The notes under the pieces: model-generated
The model's database searches: none
What the model was told of the DNA's origin: nothing
What the model saw: only the letters and a program-made list of their open reading frames with translations
Source of the DNA: JAPLJU01 sp036725345
GTDB taxonomy: Bacteria; Desulfobacterota; Syntrophia; Syntrophales; UBA2192
Direction of reading: 5' to 3'
DNA: 64,000 nucleotides
NCBI GenBank assembly: GCA_036725345.1
Contig: DAIMEJ010000001.1
Span: forward strand, 248,001-312,000
Shown here: in pieces, positions 15,894 through 25,304 of the stretch
Position numbering within the stretch: position 1 is the stretch's first letter
Layout of the letters: every line of letters begins with the position of its first letter
Program-made: the position numbers and the translations under genes

Positions 15894-17614
15894 GTATGCT
15901 TTCGCAGTCCTCTTCTGACCATGCCGGAGAGGTAGGCCGGGATCTTCTCCAGTTTCATCGACTTCGTCTTACCGGTCTTCCGGACCATGACCTCGGCCTC
16001 GCCCTCCGCGAGCTTCTTGGGCCCCAGGGTGATGCGCAGCGGGATCCCGATGAGGTCGGCATCGTTGAATTTCACGCCGGCCCGCTCATCCCGGTCGTCC
16101 AGAAGGACCTCAAGGCCTCTTTTCCTGAGCGCCCCGTAGAGGGTTTCCGCCGCGTCCGACAGGGATTTGTCATTGACGTTCACGGGGATGATGATGACCT
16201 GAAAAGGGGAGACCGACATCGGCCAGATGATCCCTCTCTCGTCGTTGTTCTGTTCGATGATCGCTGCGACGGTCCTCCCGACCCCGATGCCGTAGCAACC
16301 CATGACCATGTATTGCTCCTTGCCGTTCTTGTCGAGATAGGTGGCCCGCATGGCCTTGCTGTATTTGTCACCCAGCTTGAAGACGTGCCCCACCTCGATT
16401 CCCTTGGCAAACCTCAGGCGGCTCCCGCACCTCGGGCAGGGATCCGTCTTGCGGATGATCCGCAAATCGGCGCAGGCTTTGACCTGGAAGTCCCTGCCGA
16501 CATTGGCATGGATGACGTGGGTGTCCTCTTTGTTTCCGCCCATGACGAAGTTGACCATATTCATCAGGGAGTAGTCGGCGTAGATGTCGGCTTTGATGCC
16601 GATGGCGCCGGCGAAGCCCTTCGGTGATCCGGTGACTTCCAGCACGATGTCGTCGGTGGCCATTTCCAGGATGTCGCACTTGAGAAAACTGCGCAGCTTG
16701 GCCTCGTTCACTTCTTCCTCGCCGCGGATCAAGACGGCCACGGGCCTGCCGTCGGCCTGGAAAATGAGGGTCTTCACGATCTGTTCCGGCTTGACCTTCA
16801 GGAACCTGCTGACCTCTTCAATCGTGCGGACGTTCGGCGTGTGAACCGCCTTCAGAGGAAGAAAGGCGGAGGGGTCCGGGGGTTTTGCCTCCGGCTTCGC
16901 TACTTCGGCTTTTTCGAGGTTCGCGGCGTAGCTGCATTTCTTGCAGAAGATGAGCAGGTCTTCCCCCGTTTCGGCAATCACCATAAACTCGTGGGAGAAA
17001 CTGCCGCCGATGTTGCCCGTGTCGGCTTCGACGGCCCTGAACCGGAGACCCAGGCGGCTGAAAATCCGGCTGTAGGCATCGTACATTTTCTGGTAGCTGA
17101 TGTCCGCTCCCTCCGAGTCGATGTCGAAGCTGTAGGCGTCCTTCATGTCGAATTCCCGGCATCGCATGACACCGAAACGCGGCCGGATCTCGTCCCTGAA
17201 TTTCGTCTGGATCTGATAGAGGTTTCGGGGCAATTGACGATAGGTTTTGATCTCGTTTCGCACCAGGTCCGTGATGACTTCCTCGTGCGTCGGACCGATG
17301 CAGCACTCGCGGTTGTGACGGTCTTTGAACCGCAGGAGTTCCTTTCCGTACATTTTCCATCGGCCTGATTCCTGCCAGAGTTCGGCGGGCTGCACGGCCG
17401 GAAGATACACCTCCTGGGCGCCGGCCCGATCCATCTCCTCCCGGATGATCTCCTCCACCTTCTTGACGACGCGGTATCCGAGCGGTAAAACAGAGTAGAC
17501 GCCCGTTGCGAGTTTCCGGATCATTCCCGCACGGATCATGAGCTTGTGGCTCGCAATTTCCGCATCCGATGGTGTTTCCCTCACGGTCGGCAGGAACATT
17601 TCAGAGTATCGCAT
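15890..17614 (-). CDS. proS: Prolyl-tRNA synthetase, bacterial type
   Basis: A 574-residue class II synthetase charging tRNA-Pro. The N-terminal half has class II motifs (GYRVVKKVEEIIREEMDRAG, then the RPRFGVMRCREFDMKDAYSF motif 2 region), followed by the YbaK-like editing insertion typical of bacterial-type enzymes (about residues 225-385), then CYGIGVGRTVAAIIEQNND motif 3 and the anticodon domain. The start at 17614 overlaps the end of ispG by 14 bases. A tRNA-Pro gene lies about 4.4 kb downstream in the same orientation. Confidence 0.97.
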   Translation of the reverse strand: MRYSEMFLPTVRETPSDAEIASHKLMIRAGMIRKLATGVYSVLPLGYRVVKKVEEIIREEMDRAGAQEVYLPAVQPAELWQESGRWKMYGKELLRFKDRHNRECCIGPTHEEVITDLVRNEIKTYRQLPRNLYQIQTKFRDEIRPRFGVMRCREFDMKDAYSFDIDSEGADISYQKMYDAYSRIFSRLGLRFRAVEADTGNIGGSFSHEFMVIAETGEDLLIFCKKCSYAANLEKAEVAKPEAKPPDPSAFLPLKAVHTPNVRTIEEVSRFLKVKPEQIVKTLIFQADGRPVAVLIRGEEEVNEAKLRSFLKCDILEMATDDIVLEVTGSPKGFAGAIGIKADIYADYSLMNMVNFVMGGNKEDTHVIHANVGRDFQVKACADLRIIRKTDPCPRCGSRLRFAKGIEVGHVFKLGDKYSKAMRATYLDKNGKEQYMVMGCYGIGVGRTVAAIIEQNNDERGIIWPMSVSPFQVIIIPVNVNDKSLSDAAETLYGALRKRGLEVLLDDRDERAGVKFNDADLIGIPLRITLGPKKLAEGEAEVMVRKTGKTKSMKLEKIPAYLSGMVRRGLRKHT

Positions 17615-18716
17615 GTGTATTCCCCCTTTCAGCCATCATCTTGTCAATCTCATCCATGAGCGCGGATATGAACTCTTTTTCCCGGACCTTACGGATCACT
17701 TTCCCTTTTCTGAAGAGCAGCCCCGAGCCCCTCCCCCCGGCGATGCCGATGTCGGCCTCTGCAGCCTCTCCCGGACCGTTGACGACGCACCCCATCAGGG
17801 CGATCTTGAGAGGTTCTTTCATCCCCGCGAGTTTTTTTTCGACGTCGCTGACGAGCCGGTCCAGATCAATCTCGCAGCGTCCGCAGGTCGGGCAGGAGAC
17901 GATGTCAGGACCCACCCGCCTGATGCCCAGGGCCCTCAATATGCCGTAGGCGATCCTCACTTCATTGACGGGATCCCCCGTGACGGAGACCCGGACCGTA
18001 TCGCCGATCCCTTCGCTCAGCAGAAGCCCGATGCCGAGGGACGACTTGACGGCCGAAGCAAGAACCCCGCCTGCCTCCGTGACACCCAGGTGGAGGGGAT
18101 AACGCGTTTTTTTCGACATGAGGCGGTAGGCCCTGACCATTGTGGGAACATGGGAGGATTTAAGGGACACCTTGATGGCGGTGAAGCCCAGGTCTTCCAG
18201 GAGGGCGATATTGTCCATGGCGCTCTCCACGAGTGCTTCGGCCGTGGGTCCGCCGTGCCGGGCCAGGATGTCCTTCTGAAGCGATCCGGAATTGACCCCG
18301 ATGCGGATGACGGCCTTGCACCCGATGGCGGCCGCCACGATTTCGCGGATTCGGGCGCGGCTCAGGTTTCCGGGGTTGATCCGGATTCCTTCGGCCCCCC
18401 TGTCCAGCGCTCCAATCGCCAGGCGGTAGTTGAAATGGATGTCCGCCACGAGGGGGAGCCTCGAGGCTTTCCGGATCGCGGCAAAGGCTCCCAGGGCCTC
18501 TTCGTCGGGAATGGCCAGACGGACAATCTCGCAGCCGTGGAAATCCAGTGCCCGGATCTGCCGAAGCGTCCCGCGGATGTCCCGCGTGTCCGTGGATGTC
18601 ATCGACTGGACGACCACGGGCGCATCGCCCCCGATCTTCACGGGGCCCAGAAAAAGGGCCTTCGTCCTTTTTCTTTTTTTTCCGAGTGGATCCGTCTGCA
18701 TCTGTCCCTGTTTCAT
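17601..18716 (-). CDS. ispG: 4-hydroxy-3-methylbut-2-en-1-yl diphosphate synthase IspG (GcpE)
   Basis: Iron-sulfur enzyme of the MEP isoprenoid pathway. The TIM barrel begins with the conserved IGGDAPVVVQSMTSTDTRD, and the C-terminal 4Fe-4S ligands are in SCPTCGRCEID together with the later GCVVNGPGEA cysteine. Length is 371 residues from the ATG at 18716; a GTG at 18746 and a later ATG (MQTDPLG) are alternatives, and the ribosome binding site does not decide. Dxr of the same pathway is at 27376-28545. Confidence 0.95.
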   Translation of the reverse strand: MKQGQMQTDPLGKKRKRTKALFLGPVKIGGDAPVVVQSMTSTDTRDIRGTLRQIRALDFHGCEIVRLAIPDEEALGAFAAIRKASRLPLVADIHFNYRLAIGALDRGAEGIRINPGNLSRARIREIVAAAIGCKAVIRIGVNSGSLQKDILARHGGPTAEALVESAMDNIALLEDLGFTAIKVSLKSSHVPTMVRAYRLMSKKTRYPLHLGVTEAGGVLASAVKSSLGIGLLLSEGIGDTVRVSVTGDPVNEVRIAYGILRALGIRRVGPDIVSCPTCGRCEIDLDRLVSDVEKKLAGMKEPLKIALMGCVVNGPGEAAEADIGIAGGRGSGLLFRKGKVIRKVREKEFISALMDEIDKMMAERGNTHAIL

Positions 18717-18978
18717 CTTTGCTTTATGATTATTTAAAATAAGCACATGGGGTTATAAAAGCAATCCGGAACCCTGCAGGGTTGATCCGAACCGGGCACC
18801 CGTTTTCACGGAAAAGGCCGCCTGTCTCCGGACCGCAAAGAGCGGGTCGTTTGGAATCGCTGCGGGAAAAGGACGGTCCGGCGAGATGCCTGCCGGGGAA
18901 TGAATGGTCCGAACCGGGGGACCGGGTCCTGACGAACAAAGATAAAACGTCTTTTTGTTTTGGATCGTTCCTGAAAAT

Positions 18979-20385
18979 TCACCGGCCCCGCCAGCAATAC
19001 AGGCAGAGGTCCTTTTCCGGCAGACCGATGGCCCGGATGAGGTTGTCGATCCCCAGATACTTGAGGGTCGTGATGTTCAAATCCTTCCGGATCCACTCCA
19101 CCATTTCCCTGTATTTTCCCGACTGGACATCCAGGTACGGCCCGATATTCTCGACATCCTTCCCTTCCAGAGCACGGATGGCCCTGCGTGAAGCCAGCTC
19201 CGACTTGCTCCGTGTCGACGAACCGTACCGGCATGGAAACATCAGGGGAGGACAGGCAACACGGAGGTGGATTTCACTGGCGCCGTTGTCCCGCAGCTTT
19301 CGGATGGTGTAATTTTTGATCTGGGTGCCGCGGACAATGGAGTCGTCGCAGACGATCATGCGGCTGCCCTTGATGACGTCCTTCACGGCGATGAGTTTCA
19401 TCGTGGCGACGAGATCCCGGATGTCCTGAGACGGCGGCGTGTAGCTCCTCCCGTAGCCCGGTGTGTACTTCACCAGCGGTCTCCGGTAGGGAATCCCCGA
19501 CTCCATCGCATAACCGATGGCGTGACCGATGCCCGAATCCGGTATGCCGGTGACCAGGTCGGCCAGGGTGTTGTCCCCCTTTGCGAGCGCCCTGCCGCAT
19601 CGCTCCCTGGCCTGCTCGACGCTGATCCCCTCGTAGGACGATGACGGATCCCCCGTGTAAATCCACAGGAAAGCACAGACCTGCTTGACGGGATTTCCTT
19701 TTTTCAACTCGTGGAACCCTTCGGGGGATATCAGCACTATCTCCCCGGGTTCCAGGCAGCGGATCAGCTGAAAACCCAGGTTCTGAAATGAACTGGCCTC
19801 CGTGGCCACGACGCGCTCCCCGGCCTCGTTCACGCCGATCGCCAGGGGAAACCTTCCGAACCGATCCCTCGCCGCGTAAATCCCCTCGTCTTTCAGAATC
19901 AGGATGCAGATGGAGCCTTCGATCAGGTTCTGGACCAGAGTGATTCCATCGGTGAGGGTAGTCCCCTTGTTGATGAGCCGCGCAATGAGTTCCACCATGT
20001 TGACACCGCCGCCGGTCATCTCATTGAAGGTCACACCCGCCGAGAGGAGTTTCCCCGTGAGTTCATCCTTGTTGGTCACCAGTCCCGTCGCGGCGATGGC
20101 AAAGGTCCCGAATTTGGAACGGATGATGAGCGGCTGGGGGGCATCGTTGTTGATCGAGCCGATGCCCATGCTCCCGTTCATCTGTTTGTAGTCCTCTGCG
20201 AATTTGGATTTGAACTGCGCCTGGCTGATGCTGTGGATGGTGTTGAAGAATCCCCGTTCCCCGAGCGTGGCCAGACCGCCGTTCTCCGTGCCCAGGTGGG
20301 AATGGTAGTCCGTCCCGTAGAACAGGACCTTGGAGCACTTCTGGGTCGATACGATGCCGAAAAGACCGCCCATGGCCTGGTCCAT
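18979..20385 (-). CDS. PurF-like amidophosphoribosyltransferase lacking the N-terminal catalytic cysteine
   Basis: A 468-residue protein with a class II glutamine amidotransferase (Ntn) domain followed by a phosphoribosyltransferase domain, as in PurF. The PRPP-binding loop is intact (MIVCDDSIVRGTQIKN near residues 350-365), and the C-terminal part keeps CRYGSSTRSKSELA. Canonical PurF exposes a cysteine at residue 1 of the mature enzyme; here the equivalent segment reads MGGLFGIVSTQKC, with glycine after the methionine. The nearest cysteine is about 11 residues later. I recall PurF-like proteins of this type from other phyla, so it is likely a subfamily rather than a broken gene. It lies seven bases after the aminotransferase gene. 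Confidence 0.88.
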   Translation of the reverse strand: MDQAMGGLFGIVSTQKCSKVLFYGTDYHSHLGTENGGLATLGERGFFNTIHSISQAQFKSKFAEDYKQMNGSMGIGSINNDAPQPLIIRSKFGTFAIAATGLVTNKDELTGKLLSAGVTFNEMTGGGVNMVELIARLINKGTTLTDGITLVQNLIEGSICILILKDEGIYAARDRFGRFPLAIGVNEAGERVVATEASSFQNLGFQLIRCLEPGEIVLISPEGFHELKKGNPVKQVCAFLWIYTGDPSSSYEGISVEQARERCGRALAKGDNTLADLVTGIPDSGIGHAIGYAMESGIPYRRPLVKYTPGYGRSYTPPSQDIRDLVATMKLIAVKDVIKGSRMIVCDDSIVRGTQIKNYTIRKLRDNGASEIHLRVACPPLMFPCRYGSSTRSKSELASRRAIRALEGKDVENIGPYLDVQSGKYREMVEWIRKDLNITTLKYLGIDNLIRAIGLPEKDLCLYCWRGR

Positions 20386-20392
20386 CCCTTTC

Positions 20393-21586
20393 TTATTTCA
20401 GTTTCTCCGCGACCGCCTTGATCCGACGGACGCCCTCCTCGATATTCTTCATCGACGTGGCGTACGAAAGGCGGATGTGAAGGTCGTTGCCGAATGCCGA
20501 GCCCGGAACCACGGCGACCCCTCCTTCCTCGAGAAGGAACTCCGAAAGGTCGACCGAGTTGGATATCTTCCTGTCCCGGTATCCCGTCCCGTAAAGGCGG
20601 GATACCTTCGGAAACACGTAAAAGGCCCCCGGGGGTTTCTTGCAACTGATGCCCCTGATCCGATTGAGCTGTTCCACGATGTAATCCCGCCTCTTTTCGA
20701 ACGCCGCGACCATCGCATGAACGGCCCCCTGATCGCCGGCCAGGGCCTCCACGGAGGCCTTCTGGGCAATGGAGGTTGCGTTCGAGGTGCTCTGGCTCTG
20801 CATCTCCGTGACGGCCGAGATGATGCTTTCAGGACCCGCGGCGTAACCGATCCTCCAGCCGGTCATGGCATAGGCCTTGGAGACGCCGTTGACGACGATG
20901 CAGCGTTCCTTCATCTCGTCGCTGACATTTGCAATGTTATGGAATGAAAGCCCGTCGTAGAGAATCTTTTCGTAAATATCGTCGGAGATGGCCAGAATAC
21001 CTTTCGAGAGGATGACCTCCGCGAGTCCCTGAAGATCTTCCAGGCTGTAGGTGGCCCCCGTCGGGTTCGAGGGGCTGTTGATGATGACGGCCCGGGTCTT
21101 TTTCCGGATGGCTCTCTCCAGTTTTTCCCGCGTGAGTTTAAAACCCGCCGATGACGAGGTGTTCACGATGACGGGCTTCGCACCGGCCAAAAGAATGATG
21201 TCGGGGTAAGAAACCCAGTAGGGCGCGGGAATGATCACCTCGTCACCTTTCTCGAAGAGCGCCTGCGCGATGTTGTAAAGCGTGTGCTTGGCACCGCAGG
21301 AGACCACAACCTGTGACCGACGGTAGGTCAGGCCGTTGTCCCGTTTCAGCTTCGTGATAATGGCGTCCTTCAGTTCATCGATGCCGCCGACGGGCGTGTA
21401 CTTGGTGAATCCTTCCTGGATGGCCTGGATGGCGGCCTGTTTGATGTTCTCAGGGGTGTCGAAGTCCGGCTCACCGGCGCCGAACCCGATGATGTCCTTC
21501 CCCTGGGCCTGCAGGGCTTTCGCGCGCATGGTCACCGCCAGCGTCGGTGAGGGCTTGATCTTTGTGACCCGGGTTGCCAGTTTCAT
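20393..21586 (-). CDS. aspC: Class I pyridoxal-phosphate aminotransferase (aspartate aminotransferase type)
   Basis: A 397-residue fold-type I aminotransferase resembling AspC of the subgroup Ib. Recognisable elements are IGFGAGEPDFDTPENIK near residues 33-49, the NSPSNPTGATYS motif near 165-176, the DDIYEKILYDG stretch, and the PLP-lysine segment VVNGVSKAYAMTGWRIGYAAGP near 231-252. It should transfer amino groups between aspartate and 2-oxoglutarate, but related enzymes accept aromatic or other amino acids. It overlaps coaD by four bases (ATGA). Confidence 0.93.
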   Translation of the reverse strand: MKLATRVTKIKPSPTLAVTMRAKALQAQGKDIIGFGAGEPDFDTPENIKQAAIQAIQEGFTKYTPVGGIDELKDAIITKLKRDNGLTYRRSQVVVSCGAKHTLYNIAQALFEKGDEVIIPAPYWVSYPDIILLAGAKPVIVNTSSSAGFKLTREKLERAIRKKTRAVIINSPSNPTGATYSLEDLQGLAEVILSKGILAISDDIYEKILYDGLSFHNIANVSDEMKERCIVVNGVSKAYAMTGWRIGYAAGPESIISAVTEMQSQSTSNATSIAQKASVEALAGDQGAVHAMVAAFEKRRDYIVEQLNRIRGISCKKPPGAFYVFPKVSRLYGTGYRDRKISNSVDLSEFLLEEGGVAVVPGSAFGNDLHIRLSYATSMKNIEEGVRRIKAVAEKLK

Positions 21587-22089
21587 CCTTTGCGCCCTTT
21601 CGTGAACTGCGATTCGTACTTTTCCTCCAGTTTCTGGTGGACGATGTCAGGGACCAGTCCCCGCACGGACCCCCCGTGACTGGCGGCCTCCTTGATCAGG
21701 TTGGAACTCGTGTAGAACCATTTGTAGCCCGTCATGAGGAAAACGGTCTCGATGTCACGATCCAGTCTCCGGTTGATGAGGGCCATCTGGAATTCGTATT
21801 CGAAGTCCGAAAGCGCCCTCAGGCCCCTCAGAATCACATGGGCGCCCTTTTCTCTCGCATAATTGACCATGAGCCCGGGGTAGCTGTCTATCGTGACCCT
21901 GGCGTCGTCACCGATGACCGCCCGGATCATGTCCATCCGCTCCTCCACGGTAAAGAGTCCGCTTTTACTGGGGTTGTAAGCGATGAGGATAATGAGCCGG
22001 TCGAAGAATCTCAACCCGCGCCGGATGATGTCGAGATGGCCGTTCGTAATGGGGTCAAAGGACCCCGGATAGACCGCAAGCTTTTCCAT
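21583..22089 (-). CDS. coaD: Pantetheine-phosphate adenylyltransferase
   Basis: A 168-residue enzyme for the penultimate step of coenzyme A synthesis. The nucleotidyltransferase motif GSFDPITNGHLDIIRRG is at residues 9-25, GLRALSDFEYEFQMALINRRL follows in the middle, and the C-terminal nucleotide loop reads YTSSNLIKEAASHGG. Length matches the family. It is located between rsmD, its usual partner, and the aminotransferase gene. CoaBC of the same pathway is encoded at 56416-57615. Confidence 0.97.
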   Translation of the reverse strand: MEKLAVYPGSFDPITNGHLDIIRRGLRFFDRLIILIAYNPSKSGLFTVEERMDMIRAVIGDDARVTIDSYPGLMVNYAREKGAHVILRGLRALSDFEYEFQMALINRRLDRDIETVFLMTGYKWFYTSSNLIKEAASHGGSVRGLVPDIVHQKLEEKYESQFTKGRKG

Positions 22090-22098
22090 AGAAGTTCT

Positions 22099-22653
22099 TC
22101 ATCCTCCCCCTTTGAAAAAAGAAATCTTTGTCTCACCGTATCTTCTCCTCCGCTCCAGTACAAAGGGCGTCAGATCGTCTCCCGGTTCTTCCCTGACGGA
22201 ATGCTGCAGGACGAGCAGGCCCGAATCGCGAAGGAGTGAATTCCACCGCCTCAGAAGGTTCAGCGTGTCCGCGACATACCCCTTCTCGTATGGCGGATCG
22301 GCAAAGATGACATCGAAGTCCTTCTTTCTGCGCGAAAGCCGCCGGAGGGCCTGCTCTGCGGAAGCCTCGATCACCTCGGAGGAACTTTCGGTATGCAACC
22401 GCGCCAAATTTCTCCGGATGGTCTCAATGCAGGTGCGGTTTTTCTCTGCAAACACGACCCTGAATGCGCCCCTGCTCAGGGCCTCAAGGCCCATGTTGCC
22501 GGAACCGGCGTACAGATCGAGGAAGGATCGGCCTTCCATGTCGGGCAGTATGTCAAAGACAGCTTCTTTGACCCGATCGGAGGTGGGTCTTACGGTAAGA
22601 CCCTTCGGCGTGTACAGGGTAAGACCTCTTGCCCGGCCTCCGATGATTCGCAT
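22099..22653 (-). CDS. rsmD: 16S rRNA (guanine966-N2)-methyltransferase RsmD
   Basis: A 184-residue SAM-dependent methyltransferase. The ATG at 22653 gives the usual family beginning MRIIGGRARG; the open frame extends further upstream without a convincing start. The SAM-binding motif FLDLYAGSGNMGLEALSRGA is near residues 45-64 and the catalytic motif ADPPYEKGY near 120-128. It precedes coaD by nine bases, the conserved rsmD-coaD arrangement. Confidence 0.94.
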   Translation of the reverse strand: MRIIGGRARGLTLYTPKGLTVRPTSDRVKEAVFDILPDMEGRSFLDLYAGSGNMGLEALSRGAFRVVFAEKNRTCIETIRRNLARLHTESSSEVIEASAEQALRRLSRRKKDFDVIFADPPYEKGYVADTLNLLRRWNSLLRDSGLLVLQHSVREEPGDDLTPFVLERRRRYGETKISFFKGGG

Positions 22654-22744
22654 GACCTCGTTCAGACATCCGGCGCCGGACATCCGTTCGGGACGGAAAG
22701 TCCTCACCCGGTCGGCCGATACCCGACGCACGGAGGTGTGCTGC

Positions 22745-23770
22745 CTATTTCAAGTAATCCCGAATCAGAATCTCCGCAATCTGCACGGCATTCAGGGCCG
22801 CCCCCTTCCGCAGGTTGTCCGAAACGATCCAGAGGTTGAGACCGTTGGCAATGGACTCGTCTTCACGGATCCGGCCGACGAAGGTCTCGTCTTTCCCCGC
22901 GGCATGGATGGCCAGGGGATATTCCCGCTTTTCCGGGTCATCGACCACCACGATGCCCGGCGCTTTGGAGAGCAGCGCCTTGGCTTCTCTGGCCGTGATC
23001 TTTTTTTCCGTTTCGATGTTGACCGATTCCGAATGCGACCGAAAGACCGGAACGCGAATGGTCGTGGCGGTCACCGCTATGGATTCATCGCCCAGGATTT
23101 TTTGTGTTTCCCAGACCATCTTCATTTCCTCTTTGGTGTATCCGTTTTCCATGAAGACGTCGATATGGGGCAGACAGTTGAAGGCGATCGGGTGGGGATA
23201 CACACGGGCGACGGGGTCCTGAAAATTCATGACGGCCCTCGTCTGGTCGGCCAGTTCCTCCATGGCCTTCTTGCCCGTTCCCGACACCGACTGGTAGGTC
23301 GACACCACCACCCTTTTGATCCGCGCCGCGTCGTGGAGGGGTTTGAGCGCCACGACCATCTGGATGGTCGAGCAGTTCGGATTCGCAATGATCCCCCGTT
23401 TTCTGTATTCGGCTATCTTTTCAGGGTTGACTTCCGGAACCACCAGCGGGATATCCGGCTCGTAGCGGAAAGCGCTCGTGTTGTCGATGACGACGCAGCC
23501 GGCAGCGGCCGCGAGAGGCGCAAACTTCAGGCTGATGGACCCCCCGGCGGAAAAAAGACCGATTTCGATCCCCCCGAAGGAATGTTCATCCAGGACCTTG
23601 ACAGGGTGTTTCTTCCCCTTGAACTCCAGCTCTTTGCCGCGCGAGCGTTCGGAGGCCAGAAGCGTCAGGGTCTTGATGGGGAAATTTCTCTCTTCCAGAA
23701 TGGAAATTATTTCGTTGCCGACGGCGCCCGTCGCCCCGACGACCGCCACGTTGTAGCTTCGCATGCTCAT
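22745..23770 (-). CDS. asd: Aspartate-semialdehyde dehydrogenase
   Basis: A 341-residue enzyme reducing aspartyl phosphate to the semialdehyde for lysine, threonine and methionine synthesis and diaminopimelate for the wall. The NADP-binding N-terminus is VAVVGATGAVGNEII, the catalytic cysteine lies in NPNCSTIQMVVAL near residues 127-139, and the active-site histidine region follows. GGGGAG seven bases upstream supports the ATG at 23770; a second ATG two codons later is possible. Confidence 0.97.
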   Translation of the reverse strand: MSMRSYNVAVVGATGAVGNEIISILEERNFPIKTLTLLASERSRGKELEFKGKKHPVKVLDEHSFGGIEIGLFSAGGSISLKFAPLAAAAGCVVIDNTSAFRYEPDIPLVVPEVNPEKIAEYRKRGIIANPNCSTIQMVVALKPLHDAARIKRVVVSTYQSVSGTGKKAMEELADQTRAVMNFQDPVARVYPHPIAFNCLPHIDVFMENGYTKEEMKMVWETQKILGDESIAVTATTIRVPVFRSHSESVNIETEKKITAREAKALLSKAPGIVVVDDPEKREYPLAIHAAGKDETFVGRIREDESIANGLNLWIVSDNLRKGAALNAVQIAEILIRDYLK

Positions 23771-23819
23771 ATCCGAACTCCCCGAAAACCTTTCATCGAA
23801 AAAGGGGTCTTTCGCTTCA

Positions 23820-24653
23820 TCATGGCAGGGGCTTTTGCTGCTGGTCGCCGATCTCCCCCTTCTTGACCTCCCCGTGGGTGATTCGCCTCACAAGCTTGAA
23901 AACGAGCCAGATCGGCCCGGAGAGGGCGTAGCTGACGGCAAAGGTGAAGAGCATCACCTGGGGCTCCGCGACGACAATGATGAGGAGGAGCACCAGCACG
24001 ATGAAGGACAGAAAGGGTTCCCGCTTGAAGAGGTTCAGGTCCTTGAAACTGTAGTACTTGACGTTGCTCACCATGAGCAGCGCCAGCACGACCATGCTGC
24101 CGAGGACAGCCGGGTGGTGGAAGGGCCCCACGCCGCCGATGTAGTCGTAGAGCATGACCGTTGTGGCCACGACCAGGGCGGCCGCCGGGATGGCCAGCCC
24201 GTTGAAGACCTTGCTGTCGATGACCCCGATCTGGACGTTGAAGCGCGCGAGCCTCAATGCGCCGCAGGTCGCAAAGAGTGCTGCGACGAGCCATCCCCAC
24301 CTCCCGTAGGTGGAGAGCGACCAGGTGTAGGCCAGAATCGCCGGTGCCACGCCGAAGGCCACGACGTCGGACAGGGAATCATACTCGACACCGAACCTGG
24401 AAGTCGTCCTGGTCATCCGGGCGATTCTCCCGTCCAGTCCGTCGAGGATGAGCGAAATGGGAATCGCCACTGCCGCATGGACAAACTCTCCCGTGATCGA
24501 AGCCACCACGGAATACACGCCGGCAAAGAGGCTGGCCGTCGTGAACAGATTGGGCAATATGTAGATGCCCTTCTTCATTTTGTCCTTCTTGAAAAAGCGG
24601 CCTCTTTTGAAAAACCGATCCTGCCTGAATTTATCTCTTCTCCTCATGGTCAT
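23820..24653 (-). CDS. pssA: CDP-diacylglycerol-serine O-phosphatidyltransferase
   Basis: Integral membrane enzyme of phosphatidylserine synthesis, 277 residues with about eight hydrophobic segments. The CDP-alcohol phosphotransferase signature is spread over residues 68-93: LDGLDGRIARMT, then FGVEYDSLSD. The N-terminus is unusually basic (RRRDKFRQDRFFKRGRFFKK). An internal ATG at 24578 with AAGGA upstream could be the true start and would remove this tail. The gene overlaps psd, which encodes the next enzyme, by 23 bases. Confidence 0.94.
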   Translation of the reverse strand: MTMRRRDKFRQDRFFKRGRFFKKDKMKKGIYILPNLFTTASLFAGVYSVVASITGEFVHAAVAIPISLILDGLDGRIARMTRTTSRFGVEYDSLSDVVAFGVAPAILAYTWSLSTYGRWGWLVAALFATCGALRLARFNVQIGVIDSKVFNGLAIPAAALVVATTVMLYDYIGGVGPFHHPAVLGSMVVLALLMVSNVKYYSFKDLNLFKREPFLSFIVLVLLLIIVVAEPQVMLFTFAVSYALSGPIWLVFKLVRRITHGEVKKGEIGDQQQKPLP

Positions 24654-25287
24654 ATCCTAAGGGGGTTTCGCCGGCCCTGACCCTCTGCCCCGCCTTGACG
24701 AGGACGGACGCGCCGGCCGGCAGAAAGATTTCAACACGCGAACCGAAGCAAATCAATCCGAAACGCTCACCCCGGCTCACACTCATTCCCTCCGATATCC
24801 AGCAGATAATCCGCCGGGCGATGAGGCCGGCGATTTGCACCGTCATGAACTTCCGACCGTCTTCTGTCGTCAAGATGACGGTGTTTTTTTCGTTATCCTC
24901 CGACGCCTTGTCCAGATTCGCCGAGAGAAACTTGCCCGTCCGGTAAAGCACCCGTTCGACCCTGCCGGAGTACGGGATGCGGTTCACGTGCACGTTGAAG
25001 ACGTTCATGAAGACGCTGACCTTTTTGTAGGAGCCCTCAATCGGATCGGTCAACTCCACCTCGTCGATCCGCAGAACCTTCCCGTCCGCAGGGGACACAA
25101 AAATCCGCTCGTCTTCGGGGGGTGTCCTCTCCGGGTTCCGGAAGAAAAAAGCGCAGAAGAGGGAAAACAAGAGGTTCAACGCCGCAAAGACGTAAAAACC
25201 CATCAGTCCCGACAGGATACCCACCAAGCCCGTTACATAAACGAAGTTCAAGCCCTCCTTGACGATAAAACCTTTCCTTTCATCCAT
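24631..25287 (-). CDS. psd: Phosphatidylserine decarboxylase (short, PsdB type)
   Basis: A 218-residue proenzyme converting phosphatidylserine to phosphatidylethanolamine. It has one or two N-terminal hydrophobic segments and the metabolic core FVSPADGKVLRID, then FMNVFNVHVNRIPYSG. The self-cleavage site that yields the pyruvoyl group is the glycine-serine in CFGSRVEIF near residues 182-190. Together with pssA it completes phosphatidylethanolamine synthesis from CDP-diacylglycerol, whose synthase cdsA is about 3.3 kb upstream on the same strand. Confidence 0.95.
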   Translation of the reverse strand: MDERKGFIVKEGLNFVYVTGLVGILSGLMGFYVFAALNLLFSLFCAFFFRNPERTPPEDERIFVSPADGKVLRIDEVELTDPIEGSYKKVSVFMNVFNVHVNRIPYSGRVERVLYRTGKFLSANLDKASEDNEKNTVILTTEDGRKFMTVQIAGLIARRIICWISEGMSVSRGERFGLICFGSRVEIFLPAGASVLVKAGQRVRAGETPLGYDHEEKR

Positions 25288-25304
25288 CTGGAAAATGAAC
25301 CCGC

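Noticed and set aside
13623..15935. A 770-codon open frame on the plus strand
   Set aside because: It lies entirely antisense to the intact rel gene; the translation is rich in Val, Leu, Asp and Arg without any domain, as expected for the mirror of a GC-rich coding sequence.
18770..18783. Perfect palindrome AACCCTGCAGGGTT upstream of ispG as an operator
   Set aside because: It is a single copy, matches no operator I know, and its distance from any clear promoter is uncertain.
18979..20385. PurF-like gene as a pseudogene because of the missing cysteine
   Set aside because: The frame is full length, the PRPP loop is intact, and the same N-terminal pattern is known to me from other phyla, so it is better regarded as a subfamily.
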